From Planctomycetota bacterium (GTDB taxonomy: Bacteria > Planctomycetota > Phycisphaerae > Phycisphaerales > SM1A02), in contig JAPLMU010000116.1 in assembly GCA_026386795.1 (NCBI GenBank), positions 1 to 35,156 of the forward strand: 35,156 nt of DNA. The letters are read 5' to 3'. The position numbers and the translations under genes are program-made. Of the stretch, positions 14,592 through 21,573 are shown piece after piece. The first letter of the stretch is position 1. Each line of letters begins with the position of its first letter. The notes under the pieces were generated by a model. It was not told the DNA's origin. It ran no database searches and saw only the letters and a program-made list of their open reading frames with translations.

Positions 14592-15944
14592 ATGGTGAGT
14601 CGGCTTTGGTCCCACGACGTGCATTACCGCCGCAAGAAGCGCTCTCAGGAACACGAAGCAGCCGATCACAATCACGGCGGGGCTTCGTCTCGCGAGCCGT
14701 TTGATCATCCTTTGGTTTCGAAGGCGGTTGCGGAAGTCATCACGACGCCGGAAGCGTTGGCTGTGCTGGTCGCGGATATTCGGTCGCACCCAGTGGTGGC
14801 CTACGACACCGAGTTCATCGGCGAAGAAAGTTTCTATCCAAAGTTGTGCTTGGTGCAGGTGGCAACACCGACCGCGCTCGCGTTGGTGGACCCGCTTCCA
14901 TTTGAGGCGGCAGGGCATGACCTTGGAGACTTCTTCCGCGCCATTGCGGAGCCCGGTCGGACGATTTTGGTGCATAGCGGCGATACGGACATCGACATTC
15001 TCCGCCGCGGCGCTGGGATTGAGCCAAGCGATGTGTTCGACACGCAGGTTGCTGCGGCGCTCGCGTGGATGCCCTGGCCATCAAGCCTCGGTACCGTGCT
15101 CGAGACGCTCACTGGATATCGACTTGGCAAGGCGCATACCTTCACGAATTGGGACGCCCGTCCACTCACGCCCGCGCAACTTGGGTACGCGGCGGACGAT
15201 GTGCGCTACATGCACTTGATTTGGCACATGCTTTCGGAGCGCCTCGCCACGCTCGGTCGATCAGACTGGGCGGCGTCTGAAAGTCGTGAGCAATTGCGCA
15301 GTACGGCGTTCGATCCGGAAGGCCAGATGCGTCGTTTGCATCGGACCGAGCCGCTGCGTGCTGGACAGATGGCGATCGCGCGTGCATTGGTGACGCTCCG
15401 CTATGAGTTAGCCCGAACGCATGACATGCCTGCGCGCGTGGTACTTCCTGATATGACGGTCATCGAACTTGCAAAGCGCAAGCCGACGGATCGTTCGGCA
15501 ATCGGCAACGTGTCGGGCATTCCGCGCCGGATCTCGTCGGCGCATGCTGACGACATTCTGGCAGCCATCGCGAATGGTAAATCCACCACCCCGGACAATG
15601 AACCGGGGAATCCACTTGCTGACGACATGCGCGTCCGCGCGGAAAGTGATCAGCTTTGGAACGCGCTGCAGGTTCGGTGCGCTTCGACGGGCCTGGCTTC
15701 GAACTTGGTGGCAACGCGAGCGACATTCTCGCGTTGGTATTTCTCCGTTGTGGAGGCGCGCCGGCGGGGCGAGGCTCTCGGCTGTGCCGAGGGAGATGCG
15801 CCACTCTTCGCGGAAGGTGACTGGCGATTACAGGCTGTTGGCCGCTGGTTAGAAGGATTTTTGGTTGGAACTGAGCGTCTTGAACTTGTGTGGTCGCCGT
15901 CCGGGACGGTGGCGCCAGGGTTCTTTCGCGCGCACGGTGCCTGA
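14592..15944 (+). CDS. rnd: Ribonuclease D (DEDDy 3'-5' exoribonuclease)
   Basis: A 450-residue RNase D, a cytoplasmic exonuclease that trims 3' ends of tRNA precursors and other small structured RNAs. The exonuclease domain shows all DEDDy motifs: YDTEFIGE (about residue 71, D and E), HSGDTDIDIL (about 127, D), FDTQVAAAL, and YAADDVRYMHLIW (about 199, tyrosine and last aspartate). An HRDC-like helical domain follows (about 253-330: RAGQMAIARALVTLRYELAR, ending in ADDILAAI), and the C-terminal ~120 residues probably form a second HRDC-like bundle, as in longer RNase D proteins. The N-terminus is basic with a histidine-rich piece before the domain. The tRNA-Gly gene directly upstream suggests one transcript joining a tRNA and a tRNA-processing enzyme. 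Confidence 0.9.
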   Translation: MVSRLWSHDVHYRRKKRSQEHEAADHNHGGASSREPFDHPLVSKAVAEVITTPEALAVLVADIRSHPVVAYDTEFIGEESFYPKLCLVQVATPTALALVDPLPFEAAGHDLGDFFRAIAEPGRTILVHSGDTDIDILRRGAGIEPSDVFDTQVAAALAWMPWPSSLGTVLETLTGYRLGKAHTFTNWDARPLTPAQLGYAADDVRYMHLIWHMLSERLATLGRSDWAASESREQLRSTAFDPEGQMRRLHRTEPLRAGQMAIARALVTLRYELARTHDMPARVVLPDMTVIELAKRKPTDRSAIGNVSGIPRRISSAHADDILAAIANGKSTTPDNEPGNPLADDMRVRAESDQLWNALQVRCASTGLASNLVATRATFSRWYFSVVEARRRGEALGCAEGDAPLFAEGDWRLQAVGRWLEGFLVGTERLELVWSPSGTVAPGFFRAHGA

Positions 15945-15960
15945 GTTCACAGGGTGGCGG

Positions 15961-15966
15961 TAGACT
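15961..15966 (+). promoter_or_regulatory. -10-like TAGACT before the DUF1080 gene
   Basis: TAGACT lies 8 bases before the ATG at 15975 and no Shine-Dalgarno sequence is present in the gap, consistent with a very short or absent leader. The previous stop is only 17 bases upstream of the box, so it would sit at the end of the RNase D gene. Confidence 0.35.
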
Positions 15967-15974
15967 TTTCCGCT

Positions 15975-16751
15975 ATGAACTTGAACGCCTTTGCGACTAT
16001 TCGCCCATCCACAATTGTTGCCGGAATGACACGCCTGATGATTCCTGGTATTGGTGCCGCTCTCTTGCTCGGTGCGACGGCAGTCTTCGTGCCTGCATGC
16101 GCTACGTCATATCCAAATTGTTACGGCGATGGTTCCGGTGGCTATCCATATGACTGGAAGGTGCTGTTGAACCGCGACAACCTTGATGGTTGGAAGCCAT
16201 TTCTTGGTGATTCCAAGGCGGACCCTGCAGCAACTTGGACGGTAAAGGACAGCGTGCTGTTCTGCACGGGAAATCCAACCGGCTATCTGGCAACGGTTGG
16301 GGAATACACCAACTTCGAACTTGAAGTTGAGTGGTGCTTCGATCCGTCGAAGGGCGCAGGCAACAGCGGCGTGCTGCTGCGCGTGCAGAAGAAGGATGAA
16401 GTGTGGCCGCGCAGTCTTGAGGCGCAGTTGGAATCGCGCCATGCTGGCGACATCTGGAACATTGGCGAATTCCCAGCGAAGGTTGATCCGGCGCGCACAG
16501 AGGGCAGGCACACCATTCGCATGGGTGAGTGCGCGGAGGCCCCACTCGGTATTTGGAACCGCTACCGCATCGTGATGAATGGCGGGCGTCTTGAGCTGTA
16601 TGTCAACGGCGAATTGCAGAACGTTGCAACGGATGTTGCGATTCTGCCTGGTCGCATCGCGCTGCAGAGCGAGGGTTCGTACATCATGTTCCGCAATGTT
16701 CGCGTGCGTGAATTGGCCCCTGCCAAGGGTGCAACTGAGGTAAGCAAGTGA
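15975..16751 (+). CDS. DUF1080 (3-keto-disaccharide hydrolase-like) lipoprotein
   Basis: A 258-residue exported protein. The hydrophobic segment IPGIGAALLLGATAVFVPAC ends with a lipobox-like cysteine at residue 42; the in-frame ATG at 16026 would give a more classical lipoprotein signal with the cysteine at 25. The mature part is a DUF1080 concanavalin-like beta sandwich: WKVLLNRDNLDGWKPF, TWTVKDSVLFCTGNPTGYLAT, FELEVEWCFDPSKGAGNSGVLLR, the LEAQLESRHAGDIWN strand, and GRIALQSEGSYIMFRNVRVREL at the end. Members of the family have been shown to hydrolyse 3-keto-glycosides, so a sugar-processing role in the envelope is plausible, but the substrate is unknown. The stop overlaps the cupin start (GTGA), so the two genes are translationally coupled. 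Confidence 0.85.
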   Translation: MNLNAFATIRPSTIVAGMTRLMIPGIGAALLLGATAVFVPACATSYPNCYGDGSGGYPYDWKVLLNRDNLDGWKPFLGDSKADPAATWTVKDSVLFCTGNPTGYLATVGEYTNFELEVEWCFDPSKGAGNSGVLLRVQKKDEVWPRSLEAQLESRHAGDIWNIGEFPAKVDPARTEGRHTIRMGECAEAPLGIWNRYRIVMNGGRLELYVNGELQNVATDVAILPGRIALQSEGSYIMFRNVRVRELAPAKGATEVSK

Positions 16752-17131
16752 CGACGGACACGCTGCACCTTGTTCGACCGAATCCCGCGAACACGGTGCC
16801 AGTTGCAATGGATGGCGTGAAGGACACGCGCATGGAGATCTTGGTGGGTCGCCAACACGGCGCACCCAATTTCGCCATGCGACATTATGTGGTGGAGCCC
16901 GGCGGGCATACACCTCATCATTCGCATGACTACGAGCATGAGGTGATCATCATCGACGGTGAGGCGGATGTCACCTACGGAACGGCAGTTCATCGCATCC
17001 GTGCTGGCGATGTCCTGTTCATTGCTCCAAACCAGATGCATCAGTTCCGCAATGTTGGTGCTGGTCCGCTGCGGTTCCTGTGCATGGTGCCAACAAGCTT
17101 TGATTGCGGCAAGCCGACGCCGGGTTCATGA
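16748..17131 (+). CDS. Small cupin-domain protein
   Basis: A 127-residue single-domain cupin without signal peptide. The metal-binding motif 1 is EPGGHTPHHSHDYEHEVIIIDGEA (H, H and E ligands) and motif 2 is GDVLFIAPNQMHQFRNVG (last H ligand). This arrangement fits a metal-binding small-molecule enzyme, for example an isomerase or dioxygenase, or a sensor. The start is GTG at 16748, overlapping the DUF1080 stop by 4 bases. Given this coupling it could act on sugars from the DUF1080 protein, but that is inference. The gene ends 26 bases before a perfect 9-bp dyad. Confidence 0.85.
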   Translation: MTTDTLHLVRPNPANTVPVAMDGVKDTRMEILVGRQHGAPNFAMRHYVVEPGGHTPHHSHDYEHEVIIIDGEADVTYGTAVHRIRAGDVLFIAPNQMHQFRNVGAGPLRFLCMVPTSFDCGKPTPGS

Positions 17132-17157
17132 ACGAATTGACGGAGACTCAGCCGTCG

Positions 17158-17177
17158 TTTGCAACAACTGTTGCAAA
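17158..17177. repeat. Perfect 20-base dyad
   Basis: TTTGCAACA and its exact complement TGTTGCAAA are separated by the two bases AC. The site lies between the end of the cupin gene and the terminator of the OmpA gene. It could be an operator-like dyad or, less likely because of the 2-base loop and lack of a T-run downstream, a hairpin helping end the plus-strand transcript. Confidence 0.4.
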
Positions 17178-17189
17178 CAATCAATAATC

Positions 17190-17226
17190 AAAAAAAAGCA
17201 CGGCGGCAGGATGAATCCCGCCGCCG
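17190..17226 (-). terminator. Rho-independent terminator of the OmpA-type gene
   Basis: On the minus strand an 8-bp stem (GCGGCGGG with CCTGCCGC, one G-U pair) with loop ATTCAT is followed after four bases by eight Ts. It lies about 50 bases past the stop codon of the OmpA-type lipoprotein gene and is the clearest intrinsic terminator in the window. Confidence 0.8.
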
Positions 17227-17273
17227 CGTTTGAATTGCGCGTTGCGACCTTCAGGGCTGATCGCATCGAGCGA

Positions 17274-18098
17274 TCACTTGGTAGGGCCGTCGTCAGCGAC
17301 TGGCACAGCCTTCTTTGGTGCGGCCTTCGGCGTCGTTGCCTTTGTGGCAACGGGAGCCTCAGCTGGCGTACGGTCTTCGCTTGAAGAAACTGTAGCCATG
17401 TCGAATGAGAGCGGCGTGAGATACAACTCGACGCGACGGTTCTCCGAGGAGCCCTTCGCCGAATTGATCACGACCGGTCGGTATTCGCCGTACCCAGCGA
17501 TCTGGAATCGACCAGCGTTGACGCCGTCCGTTACCAGAGCATTGCGCAGACTTGCCGAACGGTAAACCGAGAGCATCAAGTTCGTGCCGAACTTGGCCTT
17601 GGTGCGAACCACTGGAGTGTTGTCAGTGTGACCAACTACCTTGACTTCAAACTTATGATCGCTGCCCGAGTCGAAGGTGAAGTCGTTCTTGAAGCGGAGC
17701 ATGCCAGTGCGAGCATCGAAGTCAAAGACATCGGGGTACTCGCTCTGTAGCTGAGTGAGTTCCTTGGTGAGGTCATCAGGCAACTGGTTGACCTCAAGCA
17801 TCGCGAGCTGCTTCTTGAGCTCGTCATACTTTTTGGCCCATGCTTCCATGTCCGGATCGCCGTTCGCGATCCGCTTCTGCAGTTCTTCAAGGTCTGCCAT
17901 CGTGGCTGCAATCTGCGTTCGCAGACGGTCCTCGTTGGCACGAGCAGTTGATAGCTCGTTTTGAGTCGTGAGCAGTTGTTGCTCTTGACCCTTGTAAGAG
18001 GTGAGTAGATCGTTGTATTTCTGCTCTGGAACGCAGCCCGTCACAAGAAGGGCAGTACCAATCAGCAGACCACTCGTCATCCATGCGCGCTTCGTCAT
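17274..18098 (-). CDS. OmpA-family peptidoglycan-associated lipoprotein with shortened OmpA domain
   Basis: A 274-residue outer-envelope lipoprotein. The start at 18098 is fixed by a strong Shine-Dalgarno sequence (GGGAGG, 6-base spacing) and gives a good lipoprotein signal ending LLVTGC (cysteine 22). Residues 25-105 form a coiled coil. The OmpA/MotB-type domain (about 134-228) shows LRFKNDFTFDSGS, VKVVGHTDNTPV, LSVYRSASLRNALV and VAGYGE-like QIAGYGEYRPV, then ENRRVELYLTPL; the aspartate in HTDN and arginine 180 are the usual peptidoglycan-binding residues. The helix normally between FDSGS and the HTDN strand, about 25-30 residues, is absent: DSGS runs straight into DHKFEVKVVGHTDN. The C-terminal 40 residues are low-complexity A/P/T/K. 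The upstream frame is open to 18236 but has no signal-like start. Confidence 0.85.
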   Translation of the reverse strand: MTKRAWMTSGLLIGTALLVTGCVPEQKYNDLLTSYKGQEQQLLTTQNELSTARANEDRLRTQIAATMADLEELQKRIANGDPDMEAWAKKYDELKKQLAMLEVNQLPDDLTKELTQLQSEYPDVFDFDARTGMLRFKNDFTFDSGSDHKFEVKVVGHTDNTPVVRTKAKFGTNLMLSVYRSASLRNALVTDGVNAGRFQIAGYGEYRPVVINSAKGSSENRRVELYLTPLSFDMATVSSSEDRTPAEAPVATKATTPKAAPKKAVPVADDGPTK

Positions 18099-18192
18099 AG
18101 GGATCCTCCCAAAAGCGTGGTGTGAGGCCGAACCTGCGATGCGCTCGCACGGCTCGGCGATGTAAAAGACAGCGTCCCGTAAAGGACGCGCG

Positions 18193-18199
18193 TATTGTA
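18193..18199. promoter_or_regulatory. Shared bidirectional -10 candidate (TATTGTA)
   Basis: TATTGT (plus, 18193-18198) and TACAAT (minus, complement of 18194-18199) overlap by five bases between the OmpA-type gene and the amidohydrolase gene. The plus box is 31 bases before the ATG at 18230, and the minus box is about 95 bases before the OmpA start. Its layout is the same as the TATCGTA heptamer at 1039-1045. Confidence 0.4.
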
Positions 18200-18229
18200 A
18201 CGGCGGATTGCTGAGTGTGCGAGCGAACC

Positions 18230-19486
18230 ATGTCAAACATGCCGAAGATTCAACATGATTCAGATGCAGCGCTCATCGGGGTGCGAGCCGGGTGGTTGGC
18301 CGACGGGCACGGCGCATGCTTTGCGCCGGGGGTCTTGGTCTTGCGCGGTCGCGCGATCGTTGCCGTGGGATCACCCGAATCAATCGGCACGCCGGGCGGG
18401 TTGGAGTCTTGGATTGACGCGTCCGACAGTGGGGTGATGCCGGCGATGGTGAACGCTCATGCGCACCTTGACCTCACCCTCGTTCCCCGCATTCCGCAGT
18501 CGGAACACTTTCATGATTGGCTTGGCGGGGTTCGATCGGCGCGCCGGGCAATGACGGCGGATGATGTTCGCAGCTCCATTGTTGCTGGCGTACAACTTCT
18601 TGACGCAGGCGGAGTTGCGGCGATCGGCGACATCGCCGGCATCAATGCGCCGGCAGCTTCCATGGAGGTGTGCGCCGGCGCCGGGCTCGAAGGATGCGTC
18701 TTTGAGGAGATGTTTGGCATGGCAGATCGCCTGGCCATGTGCTTGGCGTCCATTGCGTCCATGGCACAAGGGTTGGAGCAGGGAATCGAGCACGACCAGG
18801 CTCCCCGTCTTCGCCGCGGCATCCAGCCCCATGCCCCGTACTCAAGCGACCGCCGCGTCTTTGAGGCGGCCCTCGGTTCCGGGCTTCCGGTTTCCACCCA
18901 CCTTGCGGAGGGTCCGTTCCGGGATCTCTTGGAGTCATTTGGACTCTGGGACGGGAAATTTGAGGCTGGAGCCCGCCACCCGATTAACTGGATGGCCGCG
19001 CGCCTTCGGGCAGTACCGGCAGATCAGAACGGGCGGTCGACCCGCATTCTGTGCGCTCATTTAAATGATGTTGATGGCCCGGCACTGGCGCTCTTGGCAA
19101 CGCTTCCCATTGATGTGGCCTATTGCCCACGAGCGAGCACGTTCTTTGGCCATGCCGGGCACCGCTACCGGGAGATGCGCGCAGCAGGGGTCAATGTTTG
19201 CCTCGGTACGGACAGTGCGCTGAATCTCGATACCCCCAACCGGATCAGCACCCTTGACGACCTGCGGCTTCTGATGCGTCGCGACCATCTGCCGCTTGCC
19301 GATGCGTTGGAGATGGCCACCATTGCAGGGGCGCGAGCGCTTGGGCTGGATACTTCGCGCTGGGACTTTTCCCTGAGCCCGATGGCGGGCGTGATTGCCG
19401 TGCCGCTCGGCGAGTACAGGGCCCCGGCGGACTTTGGCAAGACATCGACCGCGCCGCGCTGGATGTTGAGACCGGTGCGAAAGTGA
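18230..19486 (+). CDS. Amidohydrolase-family deaminase (TRZ/ATZ-like)
   Basis: A 418-residue cytoplasmic metal-dependent hydrolase of the amidohydrolase superfamily. The order is N-terminal beta segment (GVLVLRGRAIVAVG), the HxH metal motif in MPAMVNAHAHLDLT (about residue 75), the STHLAEGP histidine (about 222), CAHLNDVDGPAL, YCPRASTFFGH and the CLGTDSALNLDT aspartate (about 324), ending with the ALEMATIAGARALGL segment. These match the deaminase branch that includes guanine, S-adenosylhomocysteine and aminofutalosine deaminases and chlorohydrolases; the substrate cannot be assigned. The ATG at 18230 is preferred over the GTG at 18215. It is followed by the Minf_1886-like gene after a promoter-like sequence. 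Confidence 0.82.
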   Translation: MSNMPKIQHDSDAALIGVRAGWLADGHGACFAPGVLVLRGRAIVAVGSPESIGTPGGLESWIDASDSGVMPAMVNAHAHLDLTLVPRIPQSEHFHDWLGGVRSARRAMTADDVRSSIVAGVQLLDAGGVAAIGDIAGINAPAASMEVCAGAGLEGCVFEEMFGMADRLAMCLASIASMAQGLEQGIEHDQAPRLRRGIQPHAPYSSDRRVFEAALGSGLPVSTHLAEGPFRDLLESFGLWDGKFEAGARHPINWMAARLRAVPADQNGRSTRILCAHLNDVDGPALALLATLPIDVAYCPRASTFFGHAGHRYREMRAAGVNVCLGTDSALNLDTPNRISTLDDLRLLMRRDHLPLADALEMATIAGARALGLDTSRWDFSLSPMAGVIAVPLGEYRAPADFGKTSTAPRWMLRPVRK

Positions 19487-19577
19487 GTTTGGGGAGCCGC
19501 CCACGCCACTTGGCGGCGCCTCTTGGTTCGCCGTGGTGCCACGAAATGAAGCCACTTTCCGGAAGTTTGGCAATTTC

Positions 19578-19607
19578 TTGCATTCTGGCGTCCGTCGCCG
19601 ATACAGT
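19578..19607 (+). promoter_or_regulatory. Sigma-70-like promoter before the Minf_1886-like gene
   Basis: TTGCAT at 19578-19583 and TACAGT at 19602-19607 are separated by 18 bases. The -10 box ends 25 bases before the ATG at 19633, giving a leader of roughly 20 bases. It lies 90 bases after the stop of the amidohydrolase gene. Confidence 0.5.
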
Positions 19608-19632
19608 GGTACCAATCGACAGTGGTCCACTC

Positions 19633-20061
19633 ATGAACAAGACTGCCAAGCCAAGCAAAGCAGCGGAGATCCTGGCCAAGGCCGGACCCTATCCGTTGGA
19701 GGCGTATCAGTTCATTCAGGACGGGCTTCGATTCACCGTCCGTCATGTTCATGAACAGCGCGCGGAGGACCACGGCCTTGGTGGCCCACCGAATACCGAG
19801 CATGTTTCTGGCCAGCAACTTTGCATGGGATTGCGCGACTTTGCCATTGATCAATATGGCATGTTGGCGCGCCCGGTGCTCGCTCGCTGGTGCATCGTGC
19901 GCACCGATGACTTTGGCCGCATGGTGTTTGCGATGATCGCCGCCGGCGCCCTGAGTAAGACGCAGCAGGACTCCCCTGAGGATTTTCGCAGTGTCTTTGA
20001 CTTTGCCGAGGCGTTTGACTGCGAGCATGTGGCAGGTGCCATCCGCACGCCGGTTGGGTAA
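19633..20061 (+). CDS. Minf_1886-like small conserved protein
   Basis: A 142-residue cytoplasmic protein. It resembles the Minf_1886 family of verrucomicrobia and planctomycetes: YPLEAYQFIQDGLRFTVRHVHEQR, GQQLCMGLRDFAIDQYGMLARPVLARWCIVRTDDFGRMVFAMI and LSKTQQDSPEDFRSVFDFAEAF are the family landmarks. No function is known. The first 20 residues are lysine- and alanine-rich. The frame extends upstream to 19483, but the upstream part has no coding character and the ATG at 19633 lies just after a promoter-like pair. It ends 30 bases before the ffh start and could be co-transcribed with it, although ffh seems to have its own -10 box. Confidence 0.75.
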   Translation: MNKTAKPSKAAEILAKAGPYPLEAYQFIQDGLRFTVRHVHEQRAEDHGLGGPPNTEHVSGQQLCMGLRDFAIDQYGMLARPVLARWCIVRTDDFGRMVFAMIAAGALSKTQQDSPEDFRSVFDFAEAFDCEHVAGAIRTPVG

Positions 20062-20077
20062 CCGGGTCGCAACCGCC

Positions 20078-20083
20078 TACACT
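20078..20083 (+). promoter_or_regulatory. -10-like TACACT before ffh
   Basis: TACACT ends 8 bases before the ffh ATG; TTGGGT at 20054-20059 is an 18-base-spaced -35 candidate. There is no Shine-Dalgarno sequence in the gap (CTCCATCT), so transcription probably starts at or within one or two bases of the ATG. Confidence 0.45.
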
Positions 20084-20091
20084 CTCCATCT

Positions 20092-21570
20092 ATGTTCGAG
20101 CGCCTGAGCGAGTCCCTAAGTACCGCCTTCCGGAATCTGTCCGGCCGAGGTCGGATTACCGAGTCCAATGTTCGTGAGGCAATGGCCGAGGTGCGCACTG
20201 CGCTCCTTGAGGCTGATGTCAATCTTGAAGTGGTCGACCGCTTCTGTGAGGACTGCGTCCAAGACGCGCTCGGCAAGGAAGTCACGCAGAGCCTGCAGCC
20301 TGGCCAAGAGATGGTCGGCGTGGTTCATCAGCGGCTCGTAGCGTTGATGGGGCCCGTTGATAGTCGCATCACGCTGGTGGAGCCTGGTCCAACCATCGTG
20401 ATGATGTGCGGGTTGCAGGGAAGCGGAAAGACGACCACGTGCGGCAAGCTGGCGGCATGGTTCAAGAAGCGCGGCCAGAGCGTCATGGTTGCCGCTGCAG
20501 ATTTGCAACGACCCGCTGCGGTTGAGCAGTTACAGACCGTGATCGAAGGCGTTGCGGCTGATGCCACGGGTCCGGGGCGCGTGGCGTTCTACGGCGAACC
20601 GGACAAGTGCGCTGAGTACGGCAAGGCGATCGGCGTTGCTGTGGGCGTGTGTCAGCGTGCGCTTGCAGCCGCGCGTCAGGGTAAGTTCGATATTCTGATT
20701 CTTGATACTGCTGGCCGACTGCACGTAAACGACGAGCTCATGAAGGAGCTTGAGTCGGTGAATCGTGTGTTGCAGCCGCACAACATTCTGCTTGTAGTGG
20801 ATGCAATGACCGGCCAAGATGCGGTGCAGAGTGCCAAGGCATTCCATGCGCGCATGAATGTGGACGGCATTGTTCTGACGAAATTCGATAGTGATACCCG
20901 CGGTGGCGCAGCGCTGAGCGTGAAGAGCGTGACGGGCGCGCCGGTGAAGTTCGTTGGTACGGGCGAGAAATTCGATGCCCTTGAAGAGTTCCATCCGGAG
21001 CGCGTTGCGGGCCGAATCTTGGGCATGGGCGATGTAGTTAGTTTGGTTGAACGCGCCCAGCAGGAGGTCAACGAGGAAGAAGCAACTGAGGCCGCCGAGA
21101 AGTTGGCCAAGGGTCAATTCACGCTCGATGATTTCTTGAAGCAGATGAAGATGATTCGGCGCATGGGTCCGATGAAGCAGTTGCTCGGCATGCTTCCGGG
21201 CGTCGGCGGCATGCTGAAAGATGTGAACATCGATGAGAATCAGGTGGACCGCATGGAGGCCATCATTCTCTCTATGACGCGTCGCGAGCGTCAGAAGGTG
21301 AGCATCATTGATCGCAGTCGCCAGAAGCGCATCGCGGCGGGCAGTGGTGCCAAAGTTGAAGACGTCTCGCGCATGGTCAAGCAGTTCGAGATGATGCAGA
21401 AGATGACCCAGCAGATGGCGGGCATGGGTACCACCGGCAAGATGAAAGCGATGAAGGAGTTGGCGCGCGCTGCGCCGGGTGGCGGCGGGATTCCGGGATT
21501 CCTCAGCCGCGGCTCAACGACCACTGAAAGCCCAAAGGCGCGGTTCAAGCAGCGCGGCAGGAAGCGCTGA
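20092..21570 (+). CDS. ffh: Signal recognition particle protein Ffh
   Basis: A 492-residue SRP54-type GTPase that binds signal sequences emerging from the ribosome and brings the ribosome to the membrane through FtsY. The N domain begins MFERLSESLSTAFRNLSGRG. The G domain has GLQGSGKTTTCGKLA (P-loop, about 107), DTAGRL (about 205) and TKFDSDTRGGA (about 263). The methionine-rich M domain (about 300-450) includes FTLDDFLKQMKMIRRMGPMKQLLGMLPG and MTRRERQKVSIIDRSRQKRIAAGSG, where 4.5S RNA binds. The tail is basic (FKQRGRKR), as is usual. The 4.5S RNA gene was not seen in the window. It is convergent with polX, with only 3 bases between stops. Confidence 0.97.
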   Translation: MFERLSESLSTAFRNLSGRGRITESNVREAMAEVRTALLEADVNLEVVDRFCEDCVQDALGKEVTQSLQPGQEMVGVVHQRLVALMGPVDSRITLVEPGPTIVMMCGLQGSGKTTTCGKLAAWFKKRGQSVMVAAADLQRPAAVEQLQTVIEGVAADATGPGRVAFYGEPDKCAEYGKAIGVAVGVCQRALAAARQGKFDILILDTAGRLHVNDELMKELESVNRVLQPHNILLVVDAMTGQDAVQSAKAFHARMNVDGIVLTKFDSDTRGGAALSVKSVTGAPVKFVGTGEKFDALEEFHPERVAGRILGMGDVVSLVERAQQEVNEEEATEAAEKLAKGQFTLDDFLKQMKMIRRMGPMKQLLGMLPGVGGMLKDVNIDENQVDRMEAIILSMTRRERQKVSIIDRSRQKRIAAGSGAKVEDVSRMVKQFEMMQKMTQQMAGMGTTGKMKAMKELARAAPGGGGIPGFLSRGSTTTESPKARFKQRGRKR

Positions 21571-21573
21571 GAT

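Noticed and set aside
16107-16913. 268-codon minus-strand frame opposite the DUF1080 and cupin genes
   Set aside because: Spans two clearly coding plus-strand genes and their junction; composition is not protein-like.
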